Source: CBDDBX01 sp965225955
GTDB lineage: Bacteria; Acidobacteriota; Aminicenantia; UBA2199
Assembly: GCA_965225955.1 (NCBI GenBank)
Contig: CBDDBX010000030.1
Location: 1 to 64,000 of the forward strand
Reading direction: 5' to 3'
Length of the DNA: 64,000 bases
Of this stretch, positions 25,225 through 33,669 are shown in pieces (within the stretch, counting starts at the first letter, position 1; every line of letters starts with the position of its first letter). The notes under the pieces are model-generated. The model saw only the letters and a program-made list of their open reading frames with translations, did no database searches and was not told the DNA's origin. Both the position numbers and the translations under genes were made by a program.

Positions 25225-25695
25225 TTATCTGCCTTTATAATCAGCTGGTTTTGCTTTGATTTTAGCTTCGATCATCTCTTCGTGCTCAATATGAAGAAGG
25301 TCAGATAATCTGTGAACAAGGTGATCTTCATACTGATCAAGAACACCATCAGCATAAATGACTTCCCATATGGAGGAGATAAGTTTAAGTTTTTCTTCTT
25401 TACTCAGATTTGTGTTGAGTATTGATGTAAATTCATATAAATCTGTGCTGTCTTCCCGACTGCTGATTGCCTCTTTCATAAGATCTTTGATATCAGTTTC
25501 GGATATGTTGTATCTTTCAGTTAGTATCGATTTTATTTTTTCCGCTTCATTTTCAGAAAAATCGTCATCGGTAGTAGCTATTTCCAACAGTAGAACACAG
25601 GTCGCCAGATTCAGATGTTTATTGATATCAATCATTTTACCTGAACCGGTTTCACTCTCATCGTAATTAAAAATTTTCTTAAGTCTTTTAAACAT
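25225..25695 (-). CDS. TerB-like protein
   Basis: 156 residues, all helical. The central part matches the TerB/DUF533-like pattern: NLATCVLLLEIATTDDDFSENE early and IWEVIYADGVLDQYEDHLVHRLSDLL late, each with an acidic loop (DDDF..E, DGVLDQYE) that may bind metal. The name comes from tellurite-resistance genes, but stand-alone members are mostly uncharacterised. No other ter genes are present. Likely in an operon with the DUF523 gene. Confidence 0.8.
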   Translation of the reverse strand: MFKRLKKIFNYDESETGSGKMIDINKHLNLATCVLLLEIATTDDDFSENEAEKIKSILTERYNISETDIKDLMKEAISSREDSTDLYEFTSILNTNLSKEEKLKLISSIWEVIYADGVLDQYEDHLVHRLSDLLHIEHEEMIEAKIKAKPADYKGR

Positions 25696-25806
25696 GATCT
25701 GATTTTAAATAAACCTGCAGGATAATTCAAATAAAAATGGTTGCCAGGGGGAGACAGACACCGACGAACACGGACTAACAATAACGAATACCTGTGCCTG
25801 TCCCTG

Positions 25807-25835
25807 TTTGTCTTTGTCTGTCGCTGTTCTTTGTG
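25807..25835 (+). repeat. Dispersed intergenic repeat, copy 2
   Basis: The 29-base stretch matches 17387-17415 at 27 of 29 bases. It is embedded in a longer low-complexity stretch (25745-25845) rich in GACAGACACCGACGAACACG-type words, the same kind of wording as 37641-37703. Confidence 0.6.
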
Positions 25836-25845
25836 CTTTACGTAA

Positions 25846-26430
25846 CTATTTTGCTTTTGTGTAGATAATCTCCATGCTCTGGAAATATTTACCATTCATC
25901 TCCATATCCATGAACATATCAAATTTAAATTTATCCGGAGAGATCAGGGTGGTAACTGTTTTCACCTTCATCTTTGCGCCTCTGGCAGCATCATTCCATA
26001 TACCTTTTTCTGTTCTGACTTTGCCTGTTTTATTAAGTGTACCTTCAGTCAGGTAGATTCCGGTGCCCATATTGTCTATCCAGAAAGTGATGAATTTTTT
26101 GTCCATCTTATCATAAGCAGTAAGTTGCATACCTTCAAATGGCATGCCCATGAAGTTACCTTTAACTTTATAGACGTAGTATCTTCCGCCAAACATCATC
26201 TTAGCATTCATCTGATGCTTTTCTACAGTTGGAGGGGCATCAGGTTTCATCCACATCTTTACTGTGGCGTTCCATTTACCGGTAAACTTATTCAGATATG
26301 TATGCTCCATACCTGGTGTTGAATACTCTTTCCATCTTTTCATCATCTCCATCTCTTCTTTACTCATTTCCTGAGCAGAAAGAGGCAGAATCATTCCAAT
26401 AGCAAGTATAAGTGTAAGAAAAATCTTCAT
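25846..26430 (-). CDS. Secreted DUF1579-family protein
   Basis: 194 residues with a signal peptide ending at LSAQ and a GGGAGG RBS. The domain reads LNKFTGKWNATVKMWMKPD, then GGRYYVYKVKGNFMGMPFEGM, YDKMDKKFITFWIDNMGTGIY and a final FQSMEIIYTKAK, the pattern of DUF1579. Such proteins form a beta-barrel-like fold and are probably periplasmic; no activity is known. It is rich in Met and Lys. It stands alone. Confidence 0.82.
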   Translation of the reverse strand: MKIFLTLILAIGMILPLSAQEMSKEEMEMMKRWKEYSTPGMEHTYLNKFTGKWNATVKMWMKPDAPPTVEKHQMNAKMMFGGRYYVYKVKGNFMGMPFEGMQLTAYDKMDKKFITFWIDNMGTGIYLTEGTLNKTGKVRTEKGIWNDAARGAKMKVKTVTTLISPDKFKFDMFMDMEMNGKYFQSMEIIYTKAK

Positions 26431-26563
26431 AAAATCCTCCCTTAATTAAAAAATAAGGATAATCGGAAAAAGAAAATTTGTCAGGTTTTTTTGATCTGGT
26501 ACAGGTGGCACAAAGAATACCTTCCGGCATATCCTGCGTTAAACTTAGTAGAATCTCAGGATT

Positions 26564-26600
26564 AAAGGCCCGGCATAGCTTTAGCGAAGACGGGCTTTTT
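26564..26600. terminator. Bidirectional hairpin between RND pump and DUF1579 gene
   Basis: AAAGGCCCG pairs with CGGGCTTTT (one G-T pair), with an inner GCT/AGC pair in the loop. It follows the RND pump gene stop (minus strand). The better T-run is on the plus side. Confidence 0.5.
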
Positions 26601-26617
26601 GTGTATCCTTTTACTAG

Positions 26618-29600
26618 TTACTGTTTAGCTCTGTCTGGTAGAAGAACATAGAGGCAGGGCATCAGAAACAGTGCTACCAGTATCTCCATTCCAAGTCCTC
26701 CAATAGCTGCAACTGCCATAGGTTGAAGCATATCTCCACCTTCACCCATATTCAGAGCAAGAGGAAGAAAACCGATCATTGTTGTAACAGTAGTCATTAT
26801 TCTGGGGCGAAGCCTTATGCAGGCAGCTTCTGTAACAGCAGTCATTGGTGAGATTTTCCGCTTACTCTGCAACTCTTCTGCATAGGTAAGTAGTAGAACC
26901 CCATCGTTAACTGTAGCTGCGATTACCACCAGAACACCAATAATAACTGTGGCTCCAATTGAGACATTGGTGATATACATGAGGAATACCACACCAGTAA
27001 GACAGATTGGAACGCTGGTCAGAATAATGCCGGGAAGCTTGATACTGTTAAACTGCACTGTAAGTACAATGAAGGCGAAGAAAAGAGCAAAAGCGATAAC
27101 AGCAGTAACAGTGCCACGCATATCAGTCATTAGTTCTGCACGGCCTCCGATATCAAAGACATATCCTCCGGGGATGTTAATTTCCTCAAGGGATTTCTGA
27201 AGCCTGACAAGGCCTCCCGCAATATCTCCATCTGTTACATCTGCCTGAATTGTGATCTGTTTAACCTGGTTTTTCCTCATAATCTCCACAGGACCTGAAT
27301 CAGAAACAACCCTTGCTATATCACGCAATCTCAGGGTGTTACCTCCGGCAGATGTAAGAGGAAGGTTTTCGACATCCTGTGTGGATCTTATATGTTTAGC
27401 CGGTACAATAAGACGTATATTGTAGTATTCACTACCATCCCTGTATTTTGTTGCAACGGCTCCATAGATTAAAGAGCGAAGTGACCGGGCAACTTCTTCA
27501 ACAGATATATTCAGATCTGCCGCTTTAATGCGATCAATCTGAACCTGATACTCAGGTTTTGTAAGATCCATTGATATGAAGACATTCTGAAACCCATCGA
27601 GGCTTCTTATATTCTTTACAGTTCTGCCTGCCAGTTTTGTAAGAACATCCAGCTCCTGTCCCTGAACCTGTACAACAATATCTGCTCCGTGAAGAGCACG
27701 AATACCTTTCATTGGCATCTGCTTTACCATTACTTTTCCACCGGGAGGTTGTAGTTTTTTAACAGCTTTACGTAAGCCCGCAACATATTTTTTTGTACTT
27801 ATATTCCTCCGGGATTTAGGTATAAGCTGAATATCAACCTGTCCCTCACTGGCAAGCTCATAGGTAAGCAGGCCTCTGACGTGGCCTCCTGCAAGAGTGA
27901 ATGTGCTCTCAATGAGAGGATCTTTTTTTATATGGTTTTCGATTTTCTGCAGAACCCGGTTGGTTTCAGTAACTGAAGTACCTGTCTGCATTTTTACCTT
28001 AACAATAATTCTCCCATCGTCAATACGGGGAAGGAACTCACCGCCCAGGCTGGAGAATAGTATCAGAGCTATAACAAAAATTATAAGAAAACCTGATATG
28101 GTAGTCCATTTCAGTTTCAGAATCTTATTAATAAGTATGTTGTACTTTTCTGTAATATTTTCAAAGAGTAGCTCAAACCAGCTGGTTTTACGCATTTTCA
28201 GACTGTTATTAAACAGTGCAGCTGTTATCATGGGAGTTAAGGATATGGCTACACCCAGGCTTATAACCACGATACCAGCTATAACAAGTATCAGTTCATG
28301 GAAGAGAAGACTGGTCATACCGGGAATAATAAGGAATGGTACAAATAGAGCAAGAAAGGAGATTGTTGCTGCAATCATTGCAGAACTTACTTCCATTGTA
28401 CCTTCAACAGCATGTTCGTCTGCTGACTGATCACTGTTTTTTCTTCTTAACCGGGATATGTTCTCCACTACAATAATGGAATTATCAAGTACTACGCCTA
28501 TTGCTACTACCAGACCTCCGAGGGAGAAGATATTAAGAGAGAAACCCGCCAGCTTCATAAGTCCGAAATTCAGAACCATTGTGAGAGGAAGGGTGATTAC
28601 CATTATTATAACCTGACGAACACTACCCAGAAAGAGGTATATTACAAGTATAAGCAGCGCTGCTGCTGCTATTGCTGCATTGCGGACTCCTGCGAGAGAC
28701 TGTTTCACATAGAGAGCCTGATCTTCTACATAATCAAGGCTTATGTCTGCTGGTAGTTCCGGTGTCAGTTTTTTCAGAAGTTTTTTAACTGCCTCTGCAG
28801 TTTTTACTGTATTGGCTTCTGCTTCTTTCAGAATAGAAAGTTTAACACATGGGCGGCCATTGAAACGTGTAACAAGTCTTATATCTTCATGACCATCTAC
28901 AATACGGGCAATGTCCCCAAGACAGACTCTGGAATGGCCTTCTCCGGCAATTACAATATCTTTTATTGAATCTGTATCAGAGTATTCACCTGTTACCCGG
29001 GCTACTATCTCTTTATCTTCAACGATAACTCTTCCACTTGCCTTTTCTACATTTTCAGCCCCGACTCTTCTAATAATTTCATTGAGTGACAGGTTGTGCT
29101 TTTCCAATGTTGCAGGATCGAGTTCAATACGTATCTCCCTCTTCAGTCCACCTATAACTTCAGTACCAACAACTCCACGAACTGCAAGAATACGATCCTG
29201 GAGCCAGTTCTCAGCCCAGTCTCTTAATTTTACAGAACTCCAGTTATCAGAACTTACTGTTAGTTGTATAATGGGCAGTTGTGATGGGCTGGCTTTGAAA
29301 ACAAAAGGTGCTTCTGTATCTCTGGGCAGGTGTTTACTGGCTCTTGTAAGTATTGCCATAATGTCCTGAAAGGCAATATCTGTATTTGTTCCGTACTGAA
29401 AATGTGTTTCCAGATTGTAAGCCCCCTCCACTGAAAAAGATTCAAGATAGTTCAGGTGGTCAATTGTTGCCATAAGGCGCTCCACAGGGTCAGCAATTGC
29501 TTTGTCAATCTCCTCCGGTGTAGCTCCGGGCCATTTAATCTGGATCTTTATAACAGGGTAGTCAATATTTGGCAGATAGTCTATGGGAAGATGCCATAAA

Positions 29601-29683
29601 CCATAGAACCCCAGAACAACAAGAGCCATAATTACAGCACTTGTGGCAAGTTTTTTCTGAACAGCGGATTTTGTGATCTTCAT
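26618..29683 (-). CDS. RND efflux transporter, HAE1-like
   Basis: 1021 residues, full RND length with 12 membrane segments. The N-terminal motif IDYLPNIDYPVIKIQIKWPGA and the segment VAIGVVLDNSIIVVENISRL are typical of AcrB/MdtB-type and related RND pumps, and differ from the heavy-metal type at 8160-11930. Probable substrates are organic compounds such as drugs, lipids or secreted metabolites. Its ATG overlaps the adaptor stop by ATGA. Third gene of an operon ordered channel, adaptor, pump. Proton-relay Asp is represented by the D in VLDNS. Confidence 0.92.
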   Translation of the reverse strand: MKITKSAVQKKLATSAVIMALVVLGFYGLWHLPIDYLPNIDYPVIKIQIKWPGATPEEIDKAIADPVERLMATIDHLNYLESFSVEGAYNLETHFQYGTNTDIAFQDIMAILTRASKHLPRDTEAPFVFKASPSQLPIIQLTVSSDNWSSVKLRDWAENWLQDRILAVRGVVGTEVIGGLKREIRIELDPATLEKHNLSLNEIIRRVGAENVEKASGRVIVEDKEIVARVTGEYSDTDSIKDIVIAGEGHSRVCLGDIARIVDGHEDIRLVTRFNGRPCVKLSILKEAEANTVKTAEAVKKLLKKLTPELPADISLDYVEDQALYVKQSLAGVRNAAIAAAALLILVIYLFLGSVRQVIIMVITLPLTMVLNFGLMKLAGFSLNIFSLGGLVVAIGVVLDNSIIVVENISRLRRKNSDQSADEHAVEGTMEVSSAMIAATISFLALFVPFLIIPGMTSLLFHELILVIAGIVVISLGVAISLTPMITAALFNNSLKMRKTSWFELLFENITEKYNILINKILKLKWTTISGFLIIFVIALILFSSLGGEFLPRIDDGRIIVKVKMQTGTSVTETNRVLQKIENHIKKDPLIESTFTLAGGHVRGLLTYELASEGQVDIQLIPKSRRNISTKKYVAGLRKAVKKLQPPGGKVMVKQMPMKGIRALHGADIVVQVQGQELDVLTKLAGRTVKNIRSLDGFQNVFISMDLTKPEYQVQIDRIKAADLNISVEEVARSLRSLIYGAVATKYRDGSEYYNIRLIVPAKHIRSTQDVENLPLTSAGGNTLRLRDIARVVSDSGPVEIMRKNQVKQITIQADVTDGDIAGGLVRLQKSLEEINIPGGYVFDIGGRAELMTDMRGTVTAVIAFALFFAFIVLTVQFNSIKLPGIILTSVPICLTGVVFLMYITNVSIGATVIIGVLVVIAATVNDGVLLLTYAEELQSKRKISPMTAVTEAACIRLRPRIMTTVTTMIGFLPLALNMGEGGDMLQPMAVAAIGGLGMEILVALFLMPCLYVLLPDRAKQ

Positions 29684-30741
29684 CTTTTACCTGCTGATTT
29701 AATAAGACGTATTTTTGCTCCATCTTTAAGCTTTGTATTTCCTTTTACTATGATTTTATCCCCTGGGATTATGCCGGATATAATTTCAATTCTATTGTTG
29801 TTTCTAATACCGGTTTTAACCTTTTGAGCAACAGCTTTACCATTTTTGAATATGAAAACTGCTGTGCCTTCTGAAGTTTTAACAAGAGAGGCTTCAGGTA
29901 CTGTTATAGCCTGTTCTGCTTTGTTTATGAGTATTGTTATGCGGGCAAACATACCTGGAAGGAGTTTGAGTTTTTTATTAAGAACTATTTCCACTGTTCG
30001 GGTTCTGAGACGTGGATCAAGGTAAGGGTAAATGCGCTCAATATGACCTTTTAGTATCATCTCAGGATAAGCATCCAGGGCTACTCTGATTTCCATCTCT
30101 TTATCTATTTCTGTAGCATATTTTTCAGGAATTGATGTGCGTATAATCAGGCTGGATGGGTCATACAGAGTTAATAATACTTTACGGGGAGGTACAAATT
30201 CTCCCTCTTTTACATTAATTCTGGAAACCACTCCTCTCCATGGGGATTTAATAATATAGTCCTGAGCTTTCTCTTCAGCTCTTATCAGCAGAGCCCTGAT
30301 TTTTTCATACGAAGCTTTCGCCTGATCAAGCTGTTCACCTGGAAGTGCGCGATTCTCAACCAGCTGACGGGTTCTCTTAAGGTTATCCTCTTCTTTTTTA
30401 AACTCTTCCCTGAGAGAAACAATCATTGCTTCAGCTCCTTTTTTTCTGCCGATGGATATCATTGGAACACCAGAACTTACATGATCTGCTTCTCTTACAC
30501 CAATGTTGAGAACCGGGCCTTCAGCGGGAGAAGCAAGTTGTGCTATACGATAGGGTTCAACTGAACCAGTTAGTCTCAACTCTTCTGAGATATCTGATTT
30601 AACAGCTTTTATAACACTTACCAGAGGAATACCTCCCTTTTTATTCTTCTTTTTGCCGGAGGTTTCCTTAGTAGACATTTTTACAGCCACGACTGCAGCT
30701 GCAACTATTAAAAAAGTTATTATGATATTTCGTTTGTTCAT
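29680..30741 (-). CDS. RND periplasmic adaptor (membrane fusion protein)
   Basis: 353 residues, anchored by an N-terminal membrane segment (IIITFLIVAAAVVAV). Adaptor features in order: the lipoyl half-motif LRLTGSVEPYRIAQLASPAEG, a helical hairpin with EEFKKEEDNLKRTRQLVE, the second lipoyl half IIKSPWRGVVSRINVKEGEF, a beta-barrel and a membrane-proximal domain. No metal-binding domain is present, in contrast to the adaptor at 6275. ATG overlaps the upstream channel gene by 4 bp. Confidence 0.9.
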   Translation of the reverse strand: MNKRNIIITFLIVAAAVVAVKMSTKETSGKKKNKKGGIPLVSVIKAVKSDISEELRLTGSVEPYRIAQLASPAEGPVLNIGVREADHVSSGVPMISIGRKKGAEAMIVSLREEFKKEEDNLKRTRQLVENRALPGEQLDQAKASYEKIRALLIRAEEKAQDYIIKSPWRGVVSRINVKEGEFVPPRKVLLTLYDPSSLIIRTSIPEKYATEIDKEMEIRVALDAYPEMILKGHIERIYPYLDPRLRTRTVEIVLNKKLKLLPGMFARITILINKAEQAITVPEASLVKTSEGTAVFIFKNGKAVAQKVKTGIRNNNRIEIISGIIPGDKIIVKGNTKLKDGAKIRLIKSAGKR

Positions 30742-32126
30742 TGTTCTCCCATTGCAAGTTTAAGTTGTGCTAATGCTATCTGGTATTCAGCAAGAACACG
30801 ATAATATGTTGTTTCGGATTTTAGAAGGGAGGCCTGTGCTTCCAGTACATCAATTATAGCTCCCTTACTAAGGTTATATTTCTGTTTTTCTATACGAAGG
30901 CTCTCACGGGCCAGCTCTATGGATTTACGAATTGCTGTAGCCCGGTTTTTAAAAGAGTGGACATTAAGTATAGCGGTTTCAACTTCAAGTGTTATCTGAA
31001 GTTCCAGTGAAAGAAGCCTCTCTTTTAATGCTTCAAGCAGGGCTTTCTGTTCTTTAACAGCAGCATTTATTCTGCCTCCCTCAAATACCGGAAGTTCCAG
31101 AGATAAACCTATGCCACCGGTATCTTTGCCTTTATCACCGGTTCCGCTGGTATTACCAATTGCCTGCCTCCAGCCGTAGGAACTCTGAAGAGAGAGCTGA
31201 GGAAAGTGTCCTGATCTGGCGATCTGAACCTTCTTCCTCTGAGCTGCAAGACGGGAGTGGAGAGCAAGATAGTCGTTTCTTCTTTTATATGCTATGGAAG
31301 TTGCCTGCGTCAGCGATGGCAAAGGTTTCAGGCTCTTCTCTTCAAGATTACCGGTAAGAGCCAGATGGGCATCAGGTTTCTTTATACCAAGGAGATTTTT
31401 CATTACTCTGTATTGAATTGATAAAAGATTATTTTCTCTTACCAGTTGCTGCTCAATATCTGCAAGACGCACCCCGGTACGCATACGATCAACTTCTGCT
31501 GCTTTTCTGGCTTTTACAAGAGCATCTACTCTGCTCATATGTTCTTTTAGTGTTTTATGTGAGAACTTTAGTGACCTGATAAGCTGTTTCTGAGCCAGTA
31601 TCGTATTGAAGGTACTTGAAATATTGAAGATAAGTTCTTCCCGGTTGCGGCTCAGGTGTTGCTCAGCTGCTTTTTTGAGAAGTTCAGCAACTTTTATACT
31701 ATTGACAATTCTGCCACCTGTAAAAAGAGGAAGAGATACAAAAACATCTCCCGAGACTATATTACGACTAAACATACCTGACTTTCCATTACCGGTAACA
31801 GGGATCAGCCTCTGCCTGTTTATGTGGTGAGATATACTGCTTCTAATACCTATCCTGGGTAGTTGTAAGCCGGAGATCTGCTCCTTTCTGGCCTGAGCAG
31901 CCGCTGAATCCCATCTCAGAGCTGCAATGCGGGGGTTGTTTTTTACAGCAATCTTTATTGCCTGAGACAGTGTTAATGGAGAATCCGGTATTCTGACATG
32001 CTTTTTCAGAGTTGTACCTGATCGTGATCCCTGCTGTGTAATCGATGATCCGGTCTGGCTACCTGCATGAACCAGAACAGAACCAATTACCAGTTCTGTA
32101 ATTAACATTAAGTAGAAAATTTTCAT
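30738..32126 (-). CDS. TolC-family outer-membrane channel of second RND pump
   Basis: 462 residues. The start at 32126 is preferred: AGGAG lies upstream and a signal peptide follows directly (MKIFYLMLITELVIGSVLVHA); a longer frame to 32231 would add 35 residues without sense. The channel pattern is SLTLSQAIKIAVKNNPRIAAL-like (LTLSQAIKIAVKNNPRI), then FNTILAQKQLIRSLKFS, SLELPVFEGGRINA and a second coiled hairpin ending YRVLAEYQIALAQLKLAMG. It would form the outer tunnel for the pump at 26618. Confidence 0.9.
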   Translation of the reverse strand: MKIFYLMLITELVIGSVLVHAGSQTGSSITQQGSRSGTTLKKHVRIPDSPLTLSQAIKIAVKNNPRIAALRWDSAAAQARKEQISGLQLPRIGIRSSISHHINRQRLIPVTGNGKSGMFSRNIVSGDVFVSLPLFTGGRIVNSIKVAELLKKAAEQHLSRNREELIFNISSTFNTILAQKQLIRSLKFSHKTLKEHMSRVDALVKARKAAEVDRMRTGVRLADIEQQLVRENNLLSIQYRVMKNLLGIKKPDAHLALTGNLEEKSLKPLPSLTQATSIAYKRRNDYLALHSRLAAQRKKVQIARSGHFPQLSLQSSYGWRQAIGNTSGTGDKGKDTGGIGLSLELPVFEGGRINAAVKEQKALLEALKERLLSLELQITLEVETAILNVHSFKNRATAIRKSIELARESLRIEKQKYNLSKGAIIDVLEAQASLLKSETTYYRVLAEYQIALAQLKLAMGEQ

Positions 32127-32624
32127 ACTAATCTCCTGTGGAGCATTTCTGATAAAGGAGATTATTGTTTGAATATATCCTCTGCAGGATCTCCCGGTAG
32201 ATCTGTACCACAACGATATCCTGCTGAACATCTCTAATGATGCTCTTCTGATCCTGCCTGTAAGAAACCGCCGTGGATTTCATCTGATTTCAGTGAAATT
32301 GTTCTTAGGTTTTTAAACAAATTAATTTCCAATACCAATTATATCTATGAGGAGATAGTTTAGTTAATTGCAAAATTGCTGTCAATGGTCATTAAGATAG
32401 TAACAATTAATATAAAAAAAGTATGGAGAGTGCCAATCTGTATTGAGTGCAGTATCCTCTTATAAGTGAAATTACCAAACATGATAAACGGACACAGTGG
32501 ATATTGTCTTATAGCTCATCAAGGGTTTGAGATAACCCATAACCGGTCTCTTTAAAGGTGATACTGTTCTGAGTGTGATTTAGAAAGGGCACGGAAGCCG
32601 TGCCCTTTTTTATTAATAACATGT
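32127..32624. other. 498-bp intergenic stretch
   Basis: No coding region seen. It is AT-rich and should contain the promoter of the RND operon. At its other end lies the hairpin 32584-32611. Confidence 0.5.
32584..32611. terminator. Strong intrinsic terminator-like hairpin
   Basis: AAAGGGCACGG pairs perfectly with CCGTGCCCTTT (11 bp, loop AAG), followed on the plus strand by six T. It lies 17 bp after the AraC gene stop (minus strand), where it can also fold, although the T-run there is only three long. Confidence 0.65.
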
Positions 32625-33590
32625 CTACATTGGTTTGACTGGTATGCAGATATCTACAATGTGTATTCCTTCGGGATGCTCTTCAGGATTATTTCTGTAA
32701 ATTTCAAAGCACACACCTTCAGAAGGCTGATAGCCACTTTCAGGTAACCAGCCTGCACAAACAGTTTCCCAGGCTGTTTTATACTCTTCAGGCTTTTTAA
32801 GCTCAAAATGAGCTACAGCATATTTACCACCACCGATTGTCATCTTACCGATTGCCCCGCTTACTTCTGTATCTTCCGGTACTGTAAGGCAGATACTCAT
32901 GCGCAGATTATCAGGATCTGTTATATCAGGATTATCATGATATGCAGATATCAGCATGGCTTCAGGAAAATTGAGTAAACCTCTTGGTCCTGCCCATCTG
33001 CACAGCTCACCAAAAAGTCTCTTAAAAAGATCCTGATCACCTGCATAAGGCCCTGTGTGACGAATATATGCCACCGGCATCTCATCAAGTTCCTTCACTT
33101 CAACATCGATCTGTTTTGCGTCTTTCATATTTATCCTCCATTTCATAATATTTTGTATAGGATCAATATAGAACATGGAGATATCAAAGTCTTTCCCAAT
33201 ATTGCTCAGGGTTTTGCGAATCTTGCTATTTTTGTTCAGTTTCTCTTTTCTGAACTGACTGGCACTTATATCGAAAGTTTCTTTGAAGAGTCTTGCAAAG
33301 GCAGCAGAACCTGAAAACCCAAAGTCAAAAGATATATCTGTAATGGATTTCTCCGGGGAATTCACCAGCTGGGTTGCTGCTTTCTCAACTCTTATTCTCT
33401 GAATAAACCTGTTCAGTGTTTCACCTGTAAAAGCTGTAAATATGCGATGAAAGTGAAATTGTGAAAATCCTGAAACTTCCGCCAGCTCTTCTAAAGAAAG
33501 GGGACAGGCAATGTTTTCTTCTATGTAGTCTATTACTTTATTAATTCTTGAAATATACTCTTTTCTGCGACTATCTTTAAGATCCTTCAT
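32625..33590 (-). CDS. AraC-family regulator with GyrI-like effector domain
   Basis: 321 residues. The start at 33590 has AAGGGAG upstream. The N-terminal 110 residues are an AraC double HTH: YIEENIACPLSLEELAEVSGF, HRIFTAFTGETLN, then ITDISFDFGFSGSAAFARLFKE. From about residue 155 a GyrI-like small-molecule-binding domain follows (VEVKELDEMPVAYIRHTGPYAG, ending HIVDICIPVKP). This N-to-C order is that of Rob/SoxS-related multidrug sensors such as those with GyrI domains. It may control the neighbouring RND operon on the same strand, 500 bp downstream; that is an inference. Confidence 0.9.
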   Translation of the reverse strand: MKDLKDSRRKEYISRINKVIDYIEENIACPLSLEELAEVSGFSQFHFHRIFTAFTGETLNRFIQRIRVEKAATQLVNSPEKSITDISFDFGFSGSAAFARLFKETFDISASQFRKEKLNKNSKIRKTLSNIGKDFDISMFYIDPIQNIMKWRINMKDAKQIDVEVKELDEMPVAYIRHTGPYAGDQDLFKRLFGELCRWAGPRGLLNFPEAMLISAYHDNPDITDPDNLRMSICLTVPEDTEVSGAIGKMTIGGGKYAVAHFELKKPEEYKTAWETVCAGWLPESGYQPSEGVCFEIYRNNPEEHPEGIHIVDICIPVKPM

Positions 33591-33669
33591 TTGACTCCCT
33601 TGAAATGGTATACTGACATTATACATAAAGCGAACAAAAAGCGAAAGAGATGATCGGGGGGAAGTCGGA

